A stretch of 64,000 nt of DNA from NCBI GenBank assembly GCA_000383295.1, contig KB911067.1, positions 124,001-188,000 of the forward strand, given 5' to 3'. The notes below the pieces were generated by a model. It was not told the DNA's origin, ran no database searches, and saw only the letters and a program-made list of their open reading frames with translations. Each line of letters starts with the position of its first letter. Positions within the stretch are counted from its first letter, which is position 1. This document shows, piece by piece, positions 41,646-49,651 of this stretch. The stretch is from Faecalispora sporosphaeroides DSM 1294. GTDB lineage: Bacteria; Bacillota; Clostridia; Oscillospirales; Acutalibacteraceae. A program made the translations under genes and the position numbers.

Positions 41646-43412
41646 ATGAAACGCATTATATCAGTTCTGCTATGCCTGCTCCTCTTTTTTTCTGCTTTTC
41701 CTACCTGTGTTTTTGCAGAGGTAGACGGGAACATTGACAATGGTGGCGGCGGCATGGGTGACGGAGAAGCTGGAAAAAATTTTTGGAATCCCGGGCAGGA
41801 TGGCGTACGAATTACTGTTGTCCGTGCAAGTGACAATGAGCCAATTACAACTCCGATTGATTTAACTAACAAAAATGAAGATAACATAAAGGGACACTTT
41901 GGAAAAAAAAGCAAGCTGCATTATAAACATGGAGCTTCTTTGGTTGGAACCGCTGTTACTTATACCTATTATGTTCCTAAAAAAGGATTGCCTACCATTA
42001 TAGAGGATAACGGTGTTGCTAACATCGATGAAATTCGGTCTTATTTTACAGATAAGCTAGTTGTCAGATATATAGCGCAGCTCACCATTGCGAAGAGTGA
42101 TGATCCGACAGACATTAATAACGCCTACAAAGTGCTGAAAAACGGCAACTACAAGCTACTCATTGAACCAATTGCTTACATCACCTTCGGCGGTCAGCGC
42201 TACGCTATGACAGCTACGGAAGCAGCTTTATATGACCAAAAATTAAGCGGCGGGTTGCGTGCGAAAATGAAAGACTTATCGCATAAAAACCTGCCGCTTG
42301 CTATGTTTTTAAGAAAAGCTGATCTTGGTTACCCGGCCTATACCGGAAGCCGCGCATCAGCACAATCCAACAATACTATTATATCCTCCCTTGGCCTTGG
42401 CGCTGTAAAGTTCAGTGAGGATGATCCAGAGCCAGAAGACCCGATAACCGCCAACTACACCTACCGGGTGAACACAGATGTTGTTACGTCGGTACAGCTG
42501 AACTGCGGCAGTGAGATCAATCCGGACAGCCCCGCGAAGGTAACCTTTCGGATTAACGGCAGCACATACAACGTGACAAACATAGTAATCCCCGAAGATG
42601 AAAGCCAGCTTGTATGGGTAAAATGGCATACCCCCTCTACCCCACAGACGGTCAATATCTCTGTCAGCTCAAACAAGGGGAGCTTAAGTGCCACCAGCAT
42701 TGCCGCTAAGGTTGAAAATCTTGACACTCATGAGCCACCGAACCCTACTGCAAAGGACCGCAATGATGGTTTTATCGCTACCTCAGTGCCAAACAAGCCT
42801 GAGTACCTCTCCCGGTCTTGGGGCGTGTGGAGCGCTCGTTGGCATGAGTATCTTGTATGGCACGAGCATTGGGTAAAGCGCCACCACGCTGACGGCAGCG
42901 TCGATTGGGTGGATAAAGGCAAGTGGAAAGATGAGGGATGGTGGGATTGGACGTTTAAAAAATATACGGCTTCCCTTACCGCCAAAATGAGTTTGATGCC
43001 AGATGATAAGGCCCCCACGGCCAGCGGAAAGGTCATGAAGTCTGGATATGGCGTGAAAGTATCTGTCACCGGTGACGTGGACGGCTCTGCCCCCAATTCG
43101 CATATCACCGGCCTTCAGACAGCTGTAGCTTACTTTCCCGAATTCAAATATAAAAGCTACTGGCGGCTGCTCGATCTGACACGATCCGGTAATCCTTCGA
43201 CGCTGCAATTTAAGACCAATAAATATTCCACCTACAACCGTAGGGTGCATTTCACACCGCTTTGGTATCCAGACGGGAAGTATGAAGTATCAGTCTACGC
43301 TTTTGATGCATGGACTCCTGCCGGAATGCTTGTGGCCAATTTAAGCGACTATGTAACCATCAAGGGCAACGTTTATGATGATTGGCATGTTGGCCCGAAG
43401 CCGGTGGAGTAA
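41646..43412 (+). CDS. Large secreted protein of the element, aromatic-rich
   Basis: A 588-residue exported protein with a clear signal peptide (RIISVLLCLLLFFSAFPTCV, cleavage near FAE). The mature chain has mixed beta-type sequence, a central Ig-like stretch (about residues 260-360; VQLNCGSEINPDSPAKVTFR), and a remarkable Trp/His-rich block around WSARWHEYLVWHEHWVKRHH (about 398-417). No LPXTG or lipobox is present. It lies between the Ser-rich protein and a small membrane protein. An Athe_2463-like surface-protein family is a possible match from memory only. A role at the conjugative or pilus surface is likely but unproven. Confidence 0.7.
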   Translation: MKRIISVLLCLLLFFSAFPTCVFAEVDGNIDNGGGGMGDGEAGKNFWNPGQDGVRITVVRASDNEPITTPIDLTNKNEDNIKGHFGKKSKLHYKHGASLVGTAVTYTYYVPKKGLPTIIEDNGVANIDEIRSYFTDKLVVRYIAQLTIAKSDDPTDINNAYKVLKNGNYKLLIEPIAYITFGGQRYAMTATEAALYDQKLSGGLRAKMKDLSHKNLPLAMFLRKADLGYPAYTGSRASAQSNNTIISSLGLGAVKFSEDDPEPEDPITANYTYRVNTDVVTSVQLNCGSEINPDSPAKVTFRINGSTYNVTNIVIPEDESQLVWVKWHTPSTPQTVNISVSSNKGSLSATSIAAKVENLDTHEPPNPTAKDRNDGFIATSVPNKPEYLSRSWGVWSARWHEYLVWHEHWVKRHHADGSVDWVDKGKWKDEGWWDWTFKKYTASLTAKMSLMPDDKAPTASGKVMKSGYGVKVSVTGDVDGSAPNSHITGLQTAVAYFPEFKYKSYWRLLDLTRSGNPSTLQFKTNKYSTYNRRVHFTPLWYPDGKYEVSVYAFDAWTPAGMLVANLSDYVTIKGNVYDDWHVGPKPVE

Positions 43413-43428
43413 AGGAGCTATTCAAATA

Positions 43429-43617
43429 ATGAAGAACGGATTAATCTTTTCAACTGGTGTTGCTGTAATTGGCTTGGTTCTATTTTTAATTGGAGGCATA
43501 ATTGGAAACGACGATCTTGCAGATACAGGCAAAATAATTTTCTACGTGGGTATCTTAGGCTTAATGTTAGTCATGTTTATAGCTACGTTTAGTACGTTAT
43601 GGCCGCTGATAGAGTAA
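43429..43617 (+). CDS. Small two-helix membrane protein
   Basis: A 62-residue protein with two hydrophobic helices (about residues 5-24 and 35-58) joined by a short acidic loop, GNDDLADTGK. The ATG is 16 bases after the stop of the secreted protein; AAAGGAG is 11 bases upstream, slightly far. It has no recognisable family. Its place in the secreted-protein group suggests a membrane partner. Confidence 0.6.
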   Translation: MKNGLIFSTGVAVIGLVLFLIGGIIGNDDLADTGKIIFYVGILGLMLVMFIATFSTLWPLIE

Positions 43618-43627
43618 AGGAGATAAT

Positions 43628-43837
43628 ATGCTATCCGACAAAATATGCCAAGAGCGGCAAAAGAAAGGTTTGTCACAATCCGAGCTGGCCCGGCGCTCCG
43701 GCCATGCGGTTTCCACAATTCACGGGATTGAAAACGGAGATAACCGCAACCTCAGCTTTAGGATGATTTGTGACATTGCTAAGGTGCTGGACATCCCTCT
43801 GGATGAACTGTACCAAGATATGTTGGACGAAAGATAG
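43628..43837 (+). CDS. XRE-family helix-turn-helix regulator
   Basis: A 69-residue Cro/C1-type DNA-binding protein that is little more than the HTH: KGLSQSELARRSGHAVSTIH (about residues 13-32) contains the two central helices, followed by IENGDNRNLSFRMICDIAKV and LDIPLDEL. Such single-domain regulators commonly control excision, transfer or copy functions in mobile elements. It starts 10 bases after the previous stop behind AAGGAG. Target sites were not identified. Confidence 0.85.
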   Translation: MLSDKICQERQKKGLSQSELARRSGHAVSTIHGIENGDNRNLSFRMICDIAKVLDIPLDELYQDMLDER

Positions 43838-43894
43838 CGCTTCTGATGGTCAATCAGGAGTGCTTTCTACTGCCATGAGAAAGGATGATAGATT

Positions 43895-44095
43895 TTGAAA
43901 TGTTCGGAATGCAACTATTGCCGGTTCGAGGATTGCAACGGTAGCCCAAACCGATTTTATTGCAGACATCCACAGACTATGGCCGGGCAAGGTACTAGAA
44001 TGGTCTGCCGGACGGAACGTTATTCAAAGCAGATTACCGTTAAGATCTCCCCTCGCTGGTGTCCGTTGAAACGTGACGCAGAGCAGCGGAGCTGA
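43895..44095 (+). CDS. Small Cys-rich protein, probable zinc-binding
   Basis: A 66-residue protein with cysteines in CSECNYCRFEDCNGSPNRFY and CRHP, and later in MVCRTERY and RWCPLKR, a pattern suited to zinc binding. The start is TTG 43895 with AAGG about 11 bases upstream. Its last five codons and stop are part of a 22-bp direct repeat that reappears at 44711-44732, after an inverted gene. Function is unknown. Confidence 0.6.
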   Translation: MKCSECNYCRFEDCNGSPNRFYCRHPQTMAGQGTRMVCRTERYSKQITVKISPRWCPLKRDAEQRS

Positions 44096-44097
44096 CC
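44076..44097. repeat. 22-bp direct repeat, left copy
   Basis: An exact 22-base sequence, beginning ACGCAGAGCAGCGGAGC and ending TGACC, is shared with 44711-44732. It covers the end and stop codon of the small Cys-rich gene. The two copies bracket a minus-strand membrane protein gene. Confidence 0.8.
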
Positions 44098-44124
44098 AGC
44101 AAGTTGGTAAAGCAATCTTTGTAA

Positions 44125-44583
44125 TTACCTATTGTAATGCTTCCTTACTTTAACTTTTTTAACATGAGCTATTTGCTCACTACATCTCATGGCTAACACA
44201 ACTTTACACGCAGATAAGCGTATCGTGTACACTTTTTTATTCATCGTGTGTTTCAGTAACCTCTGAATCATCTTTGTAGAATAAATTACAATTATAGAAA
44301 TTATCGATGCTATATAAATGAACACAAGTATCGGCTGAATCTGCATAGACGAACCGGCACCGACAAAAATCTGCGCTACACCGATAACCATTACCAAAGC
44401 TATATTGGACAATGTACTTATATAAGAAGGTAAATCCACCGTAATGTAAGCTTGACAAATTGCAATTTCCTCTTGTAAGCGTTCCAGAGACATAGAATTG
44501 GCATTCAGCAGCTCAGCGTTATACAAATCCTTTAGATCTTGATTATTTGGTTTATCATTTCTCTCGTTTTCAAATGACTGCAT
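44125..44583 (-). CDS. Hypothetical two-helix membrane protein (inserted cargo)
   Basis: A 152-residue protein on the strand opposite to all its neighbours. Residues 1-55 are hydrophilic and helical, followed by two membrane helices (about 56-75 and 83-103; ALVMVIGVAQIFVGAG and LVFIYIASIISIIVIYS), then a basic tail. The start has a GGGGGT site. It is clearly AT-richer than the element and is bracketed by the 22-bp direct repeat, so it looks like a separately acquired gene. Possible roles are exclusion or immunity by position only. Confidence 0.55.
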   Translation of the reverse strand: MQSFENERNDKPNNQDLKDLYNAELLNANSMSLERLQEEIAICQAYITVDLPSYISTLSNIALVMVIGVAQIFVGAGSSMQIQPILVFIYIASIISIIVIYSTKMIQRLLKHTMNKKVYTIRLSACKVVLAMRCSEQIAHVKKVKVRKHYNR

Positions 44584-44710
44584 TTTAGTACCCCCATTGA
44601 ATTAATTGGTATCAGAATCGTACGGTGATTCAACTATTTCATTGAGTTAATCGGCATGTATTTTTTTAATTTTAGTAGTATTAGACATTTGTTTCTGGAG
44701 CATCCTTAAC

Positions 44711-44732
44711 ACGCAGAGCAGCGGAGCTGACC
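44711..44732. repeat. 22-bp direct repeat, right copy
   Basis: Exact second copy of 44076-44097, 635 bases downstream. Removing one copy and the sequence between would fuse the upstream small gene directly to the leader of the replication gene. The gap 44584-44816 holds this repeat and a pair of similar CATTGARTTAATYGG segments. Confidence 0.8.
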
Positions 44733-44816
44733 GGCTCCGTTAATGCGGCCCGGATAGTCCGGACGGTTGCAAGCCCGTGGAAACGCATCAAATACAATCA
44801 GGAAAGGAATACAACG

Positions 44817-45716
44817 ATGATACAAAGAAATGAGGGCCGTTTCCGGCCAAGGAAAACAAAATTTGCTCAAGTATCCAACGCCGCTCTACACGACGATAAG
44901 CTATCCCTGAAAGCCAAAGGGCTTTATTCGCTGATCCAGAGCCTGATAACAATGCCCGATGCAGATCTGAGCATATGGAAAATCAAGTTGAAGTGCAAAG
45001 AAGGCTCGAAAGCTTTTGATGCCGCTTGGAAAGAATTGAAAGACTGCGGATACTTAAAGCAGTATCGTATGCCAACCGGAGAAAGAGGTAAGTTCAAATA
45101 CGAATACGACCTGCTGGAAGAACCAGACCTGACTACTTCGGCCACAATTAACCTCAACAAAAATGGTGAAATCGTCAGTATCACAGAAGAAATTGACCAT
45201 ATACCCCAAAATGGGGGTAGTGGTCAAGAAGCACCCGACGACCATACCCCCCATTTCGGATGCTATGCTCAAAGCACCCTATGCTTTAAGCACCCGGTGG
45301 AAAATGGGGGTGGTAATGATAATACTGTCCCTGATAATACTGTCCTTGATAATACTAAATCAGTCAGTCCATCTTACAACGACGGATTGACTGATTTTTT
45401 GTCCAACCAGATTAAGGAACAGATTGAGTACCGCTACTTTGAACAAGAAATGCCTGACGATATATTGACCATCACCGCACTGGTGGATTGCATGGTAGAA
45501 ATTATGGCTTCACCTGAAACAAAAATAAACGGAGTGTCACAAAGCAGACAAGCCTTGGCTCCGTACATAGCCAAAGTTGACAGCTGCACAATCCGCGAAT
45601 TTATGGAGCATATGCGTGGAAAATCCCTCAAAGGTGTCAAAAACATTACGGCTTACTATCGCAGCTGCTTTATCAACTACCTGCGAGAGCAGGAACTTAG
45701 TAAAATGGTGATTTAG
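44817..45716 (+). CDS. Replication-initiator-like winged-helix protein
   Basis: A 299-residue protein typical of clostridial plasmids and ICEs. The N-terminal winged helix (about residues 8-95) includes LSLKAKGLYSLIQSLITMPD and KDCGYLKQYRMPTGERGKF. The middle (about 100-190) is low-complexity and carries repeated DNA sites. The C-terminal domain (about 195-299) resembles the DUF6017-type region, with RGKSLKGVKNITAYYRSCFI. It likely binds an origin and starts replication of the excised element. Origins inside the central part of rep genes are known for RepA_N plasmids, which fits the dyad at 45193-45227. The family assignment is from memory. Confidence 0.75.
   Translation: MIQRNEGRFRPRKTKFAQVSNAALHDDKLSLKAKGLYSLIQSLITMPDADLSIWKIKLKCKEGSKAFDAAWKELKDCGYLKQYRMPTGERGKFKYEYDLLEEPDLTTSATINLNKNGEIVSITEEIDHIPQNGGSGQEAPDDHTPHFGCYAQSTLCFKHPVENGGGNDNTVPDNTVLDNTKSVSPSYNDGLTDFLSNQIKEQIEYRYFEQEMPDDILTITALVDCMVEIMASPETKINGVSQSRQALAPYIAKVDSCTIREFMEHMRGKSLKGVKNITAYYRSCFINYLREQELSKMVI
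45193..45227. repeat. Interrupted dyad inside rep, shared with parB
   Basis: TTGACCA, then a centre with CCCCAAAATGGGGG, then TGGTCAA: an inverted repeat of 35 bases within coding sequence. The same arrangement with equal spacing is found in parB at 48323-48357. Half-site-like AAAATGGGGG or its complement recurs near 45245 and 45297. Confidence 0.65.
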
Positions 45717-45728
45717 GGAGGAATTAAT

Positions 45729-46064
45729 ATGAATACTGAACAGCAGAAAGCTTATGAATGGGCTAAAAATCAGAATTATCAATCCGTGGCAGCACAGTGT
45801 GCAAGACTACTTGCCGAAGCGCTAGAAGAAAAGATTCACAGCCGCCCTATCCCAGAAAACAAGACGCTGACGATTGAGCAGATCCAGCAAATGGACGGTA
45901 AACCGGTATGGGTAGTTGGAAAAACCCACCTCGGTAAAGATAGTTCTGGCACCTGGGTGCTTGTTTATATTAAAAATTCAGAAGCTATCGGATTCCTTGG
46001 GACTTACAAATTTAAGGACTACGGAAAAACATGGCTCGCTTATACTACTGAACCATTAACATAA
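45729..46064 (+). CDS. Hypothetical element protein
   Basis: A 111-residue soluble protein that I do not recognise. The N-terminal half is helical and charged; the C-terminal half contains a beta-rich part with GKPVWVVGKTHLGKDSSGTW and GTYKFKDYGKTWLAY. It follows the replication gene by 12 bases with an AGGGAGG site and precedes a terminator and parA. Similar short proteins with a Gly-Lys-rich beta domain are common in clostridial elements. No motif indicates function. Confidence 0.6.
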   Translation: MNTEQQKAYEWAKNQNYQSVAAQCARLLAEALEEKIHSRPIPENKTLTIEQIQQMDGKPVWVVGKTHLGKDSSGTWVLVYIKNSEAIGFLGTYKFKDYGKTWLAYTTEPLT

Positions 46065-46088
46065 GCGAGAAAAAATATCTATCCATTA

Positions 46089-46108
46089 AACCGGCATAAA
46101 AGCCGGTT
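46089..46108 (+). terminator. Terminator before parA
   Basis: AACCGGC / GCCGGTT with a six-base loop is followed by CTATTTATTTTA. It separates the replication group from the partition genes. Confidence 0.65.
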
Positions 46109-46142
46109 CTATTTATTTTACAAGAAAGAAAGGGATACAATT

Positions 46143-46910
46143 ATGAGCATCAAAATCGCTATTACTTACGAAAAGGGCGGAGTCGCCAAAACCACCACAG
46201 CAGTCAACGTGTCTGCAATCCTCGCGGAGCAGGGTTACCGGGTACTGCTGATTGATTTAGACCCTCAGAGCTACGCTACCAGTTATTACGCTCTTTATGA
46301 TGATTCCGTTTCCAGCATCAACGACGTAGTGCAAGGTCGCATTCCCGCAAAGGAGGCCGTCAGGGAGTGCGGATTCTTCGGCCTTCAGATGATTCCCTCA
46401 AATTTTGCATTTAAGGAAATTGAAACATTCCTAATGGCTAAAACCCGGGGACAGGATTTCTTTCTCCAGAATGCCCTGACTGATATTGAAGAGGATTATG
46501 ATTTTATCCTCATGGATTGCCCGCCCTCCGGAGAGCGCATTAAAACAAACGCTCTGGCCTTTGCTGACTATGTGATTCTTCCGGCCATCCCGGATGATTA
46601 CGCTATTCAGGGGCTGCTTTGTATGTCAACCGAAATTGTGGATATCGTGAAATATGTCAATCCCACGTTGGCCGTGCTGGGCGTTCTTATAACCATCGAC
46701 GAACGCACGGCCAACAAGATAGCCTATAAAACAGCCCTGCAGTCGCAGGATATTTTCCCCTGCTTTACAACCTCAATCCGTAAAAACACAAAGCTTTCTG
46801 AAGCGATCAACGCCCATCAGCCCATCAATGTTTATGAGCCGAAAAGCAACGGCTGCCAGGACTACAAAGCTCTTACCGAAGAAATCCTGACAAAGCTGCG
46901 GCTGAGGTAA
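46143..46910 (+). CDS. parA: ParA-family partition ATPase
   Basis: A 255-residue ParA/Soj-type ATPase. The deviant Walker A is YEKGGVAKTTTAVN (about residues 9-22), motif A-prime LLIDLDPQ near 36-43, and Walker B ILMDCPPS near 119-126. It has no N-terminal HTH, so it is the small type. It ends five bases before the ParB gene. Together they should keep the element in the population while it is excised and replicating. Confidence 0.93.
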   Translation: MSIKIAITYEKGGVAKTTTAVNVSAILAEQGYRVLLIDLDPQSYATSYYALYDDSVSSINDVVQGRIPAKEAVRECGFFGLQMIPSNFAFKEIETFLMAKTRGQDFFLQNALTDIEEDYDFILMDCPPSGERIKTNALAFADYVILPAIPDDYAIQGLLCMSTEIVDIVKYVNPTLAVLGVLITIDERTANKIAYKTALQSQDIFPCFTTSIRKNTKLSEAINAHQPINVYEPKSNGCQDYKALTEEILTKLRLR

Positions 46911-46914
46911 GGCT

Positions 46915-48786
46915 ATGGCTAAGTATTATTGCAAATGCGGCCGCACTTTTCAGAAAAGTGGGGATTCTGGTACTACCGGGTATCGCATGAAAGATTACGG
47001 ATCGGAGCATGAATGCTATGGTTGCCCTTATGCTCTTCCGGTCATGGATCATTGGGATTACGAGCATCATACATGGGCGGGAATCCGAGCATGGGAATGC
47101 CGTACCAGCCAGAGCCTGAGGTATGACACCTATGCAGATTTATCTTTGGGGAGCAAAACGGTCGGAAGTGTTTACTCTTTGGATCTGGCCTTTCTGCAAG
47201 AGGTACAAGCTTTTGTACAGCAGACTGATGGCATTTCCACCGATACGGGAAAGCCCGGAGAGCGCGGTGTACAGTATGGCACTGATGGCCTTTATCGCCT
47301 GCCAATCTACCCGGAACAAAATAAAAAGGGTATTGCTGCAAAACAGGCGCTATTTGATCGGTTCTTTCTCCCGAATGGCAGCCGGAAAGATGTTGTCCCC
47401 GGGCAGGAAAGAGAAATCATCTTAAAGAGGATTGAGGGAACTACTATGGGAAAAATCAACATGGGCAATATCGCAGCCGGTTTGAATAAAGTGAAGGGCA
47501 TTACACAGAGCCTGAAAAGCGTGGCAAAACACGAGCTGATTCCAACGGAATTTATTAAAGTAGGATATGATAATCCTTACGCTGCCAATGACACGCCGCA
47601 GAGCCGATATGAGCTGGCTATGAGCCTGCAGGCCAATGGATTGCTCAATCCGCTGCTTGTCAATAAAAAGTCGGACACGGAATACTGGCTCATCTCCGGT
47701 GAACATCGGCTCAGTGCTATCAAGGAAAATTTGAATTGGCCGACCGTATCCTGTATGGTGTACGACAATATCAGCGACAATCAGGCCAAGCTGATGCTCC
47801 ATGCGGTTAATCTGGATGTGCGGGAATACACCACCGCTCAGAAGCTGCAATTCTATATCAGCACGGAACAATTGCTGACACAGATGAAGGAAAGCGGAGA
47901 ATTTACCGGCGCTATCCAGCAAGGAATTGCTGAAACTTTGAAAGTCAGCACCAGACAGGCTCGGAAATATAAAAAGATTGTGGAATACCTGCCGCCCGAA
48001 GATCAGCAGCGGGTCATAGACGGAGAACTGAGCATTGATAAGGCGTATCAAATGACTATGCCCTCTGCTCTGCCGAAAAAAGCACCAATGACGGAAATCG
48101 GAAGCACTTCCGATTTTGAACAGGCATCACATATGAATCCAGATCACCTATACATAGGTGAAGCTACCGGCGAAGATGTTGTTGAAATAGTAAATTCTAT
48201 CCAGTCTGGTCACGCTTCAATCGGTATAGGCGGCTCTTCCGATTTCTTACCGATTCCCCTACAAACGACTTCCACCAGAACTGACAGCGGAAGTACTTCC
48301 GATTTTGAGCCAAAAGCAGAAATTGACCACCACCCCCAAAATGGGGGGGATGGTCAGGATGTGGGAACCGGAAGCACTTCCGAATTTGATACCGCTTTCT
48401 GGGATGAAAAAGTGAAGTTTGCCATTAAAGTGCGTTATGATTGCGAAAAGCTTTTTCGGTATTATAAGTCTCAAATTCCAACTGTCCAAGAAGCTATTAA
48501 GGACGTTTTAAAACCTACTTATTCTGGCTCATACAGAACAATTTTTTATCCTGACCATATGGGTGGCGGAATCTCATTAAAAGCTACGTGTGCAGAAATA
48601 GAATACTCTGATTCTAATACCCGTCATTGCTGCACACTGACATTTTCCCAAATTGATGCCTACATTCGCCAGATGATCCGCTCTAATGAATTGCTTGATA
48701 AAAAAAGCAGCAACAATGAACTTGAACAATCGGAAGCACTTCCGAATTTGAAAGGAGATCAACATAGTGAAAATAACTCACGTTAA
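46915..48786 (+). CDS. parB: ParB-type partition protein with N-terminal Cys-rich domain
   Basis: A 623-residue fusion. Residues 1-175 form a separate domain with cysteines in YYCKCGRTF and HECYGCPYA. The ParB/Srx-type nuclease-like fold starts near 205 (LIPTEFIKVGYDNPY), contains WLISGEHRLSAI (about 262-273) and is followed by the HTH with ETLKVSTRQARKYKK near 345. Residues 390-500 are a linker that encodes several copies of G-S-T-S-D/E-F; the DNA there consists of repeated CGGAAG-N2-CTTCCG palindromes. The C-terminal 120 residues form another domain. An Arg of the CTPase-type GERR box is replaced by GEHR as in many plasmid ParBs. Confidence 0.82.
   Translation: MAKYYCKCGRTFQKSGDSGTTGYRMKDYGSEHECYGCPYALPVMDHWDYEHHTWAGIRAWECRTSQSLRYDTYADLSLGSKTVGSVYSLDLAFLQEVQAFVQQTDGISTDTGKPGERGVQYGTDGLYRLPIYPEQNKKGIAAKQALFDRFFLPNGSRKDVVPGQEREIILKRIEGTTMGKINMGNIAAGLNKVKGITQSLKSVAKHELIPTEFIKVGYDNPYAANDTPQSRYELAMSLQANGLLNPLLVNKKSDTEYWLISGEHRLSAIKENLNWPTVSCMVYDNISDNQAKLMLHAVNLDVREYTTAQKLQFYISTEQLLTQMKESGEFTGAIQQGIAETLKVSTRQARKYKKIVEYLPPEDQQRVIDGELSIDKAYQMTMPSALPKKAPMTEIGSTSDFEQASHMNPDHLYIGEATGEDVVEIVNSIQSGHASIGIGGSSDFLPIPLQTTSTRTDSGSTSDFEPKAEIDHHPQNGGDGQDVGTGSTSEFDTAFWDEKVKFAIKVRYDCEKLFRYYKSQIPTVQEAIKDVLKPTYSGSYRTIFYPDHMGGGISLKATCAEIEYSDSNTRHCCTLTFSQIDAYIRQMIRSNELLDKKSSNNELEQSEALPNLKGDQHSENNSR
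48098..48113. repeat. Palindrome site 1 inside parB (candidate parS)
   Basis: TCGGAAGCACTTCCGA: seven-base arms around CA. It is translated as G-S-T-S-D-F. Confidence 0.6.
48288..48301. repeat. Palindrome site 2 inside parB
   Basis: CGGAAGTACTTCCG, a perfect 14-bp palindrome, translated in the same frame as site 1. Confidence 0.6.
48323..48357. repeat. Interrupted dyad inside parB, shared with rep
   Basis: TTGACCA, centre CCCCCAAAATGGGGG, TGGTCAG. Spacing equals the rep copy at 45193-45227; both encode E-I-D-H-x-P-Q-N-G-G. Confidence 0.6.
48369..48382. repeat. Palindrome site 3 inside parB
   Basis: CGGAAGCACTTCCG followed by AATTTGA, translated as G-S-T-S-E-F. Confidence 0.6.
48730..48745. 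repeat. Palindrome site 4 inside parB, other reading frame
   Basis: TCGGAAGCACTTCCGA followed by ATTTGA. It shares 20 consecutive bases with site 3 but is translated in a different frame (S-E-A-L-P-N-L), so the DNA rather than the protein is conserved. Confidence 0.7.
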
Positions 48787-49051
48787 AATTCAGCCGGTGA
48801 ACGGAATGCCCCGGCTAAAAGGAATTGCCAGCATCGTCTTGGATGACGAGCTGGCAATCAATGAAATTAAAATCATACAGGCCGAAAATGGTATGTGTGT
48901 TGAATTTCCCAATAACAACAAGAACAACAAGAACAACAAGAACAAAAACAAATTTGGTTATCAAAACATTGCACCGCTAAATCCTCAAATTAGAGGATAT
49001 TTGCAGTCGGTCATTCTGGATGCCTACCAGTCAGCATTAGAAGCGTGTTAA
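48767..49051 (+). CDS. spoVG: SpoVG-family protein with Asn/Lys repeat insertion
   Basis: A 94-residue SpoVG homologue. The core MKITHVKIQPVNGMPRLKGI and ASIVLDDELAINEIKII matches the small DNA/RNA-binding SpoVG family, common in clostridial ICEs. The start is GTG 48767, inside the end of parB, behind AAAGGAG. The usual short loop before the C-terminal helix is expanded to an Asn/Lys tract (about residues 50-64) encoded by a 9-bp tandem repeat. It probably regulates element genes. Asn/Lys expansion is unusual for this highly conserved protein. Confidence 0.88.
   Translation: MKITHVKIQPVNGMPRLKGIASIVLDDELAINEIKIIQAENGMCVEFPNNNKNNKNNKNKNKFGYQNIAPLNPQIRGYLQSVILDAYQSALEAC
48914..48953 (+). repeat. 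9-bp tandem repeat in the SpoVG gene
   Basis: About four units of AACAACAAG-type sequence, with the last unit decayed. The unit is a multiple of three, so length changes alter the protein without frameshift. Confidence 0.7.
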
Positions 49052-49054
49052 TTA

Positions 49055-49624
49055 TCATGCCAATTGTTTTACTAACTCTGGCCTGATAGATTGCAAAATA
49101 TCCAAGGCTCCCTGATAGCTCCCGATCCATTGATCCATTTCCGGATGCGTCAAAACCACGGGCATCCGGTTATGGATTTCCTGCATGGACTCATTTGGCG
49201 CAGTCGTAAGAATAACAAATCGACGATCACCATCAAAGTCATTATAAAGACCGGCCATGTATAAAGCACTTTCTCCTGGCAGATTAAATTGATACTTTGT
49301 TTTCTGACCATGATGTGACCACTCGAAAAATCCGCAAGAAGGAATGATGCAGCGTCTTGTTTCGAAGCTTTTACGAAACATCGGTTTTTCGGGCGCGGTT
49401 TCCCCGCGAGCATTAATAATAACACCTTTGCTGCGAAAATCAGGAAACCCCCACTTTACAGCATGCGGCGTAAGTTTTCCATCTTCCTGCAGCAACACAG
49501 GTGCGCTATTGGTCGGAAAAATTTCTCCGGTTTTTATCACCGGATTGTTTTTCTGAACCTCTTCAATAATTTCGCGAATTTCGGCCATCTCGGGATCGGA
49601 AAAAAGGACATACCGCCCACACAT
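49055..49624 (-). CDS. SRAP (HMCES/YedK) abasic-site-binding protein
   Basis: A 189-residue SOS-response-associated peptidase family protein. It starts MCGRY, giving the catalytic and crosslinking Cys at position 2, so ATG 49624 must be the start rather than the ATG three codons upstream. Other family residues are NARGETAPEKPMF, the RRCIIPSCGFFEW segment and the His in IHNRMPVVL. It crosslinks to abasic sites in single-stranded DNA and protects them. It is co-directional with dinB behind a LexA-type site, which fits single-stranded DNA protection during transfer. Confidence 0.93.
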   Translation of the reverse strand: MCGRYVLFSDPEMAEIREIIEEVQKNNPVIKTGEIFPTNSAPVLLQEDGKLTPHAVKWGFPDFRSKGVIINARGETAPEKPMFRKSFETRRCIIPSCGFFEWSHHGQKTKYQFNLPGESALYMAGLYNDFDGDRRFVILTTAPNESMQEIHNRMPVVLTHPEMDQWIGSYQGALDILQSIRPELVKQLA

Positions 49625-49651
49625 CCTTATCACCCCTGTATTTATTCTTCC

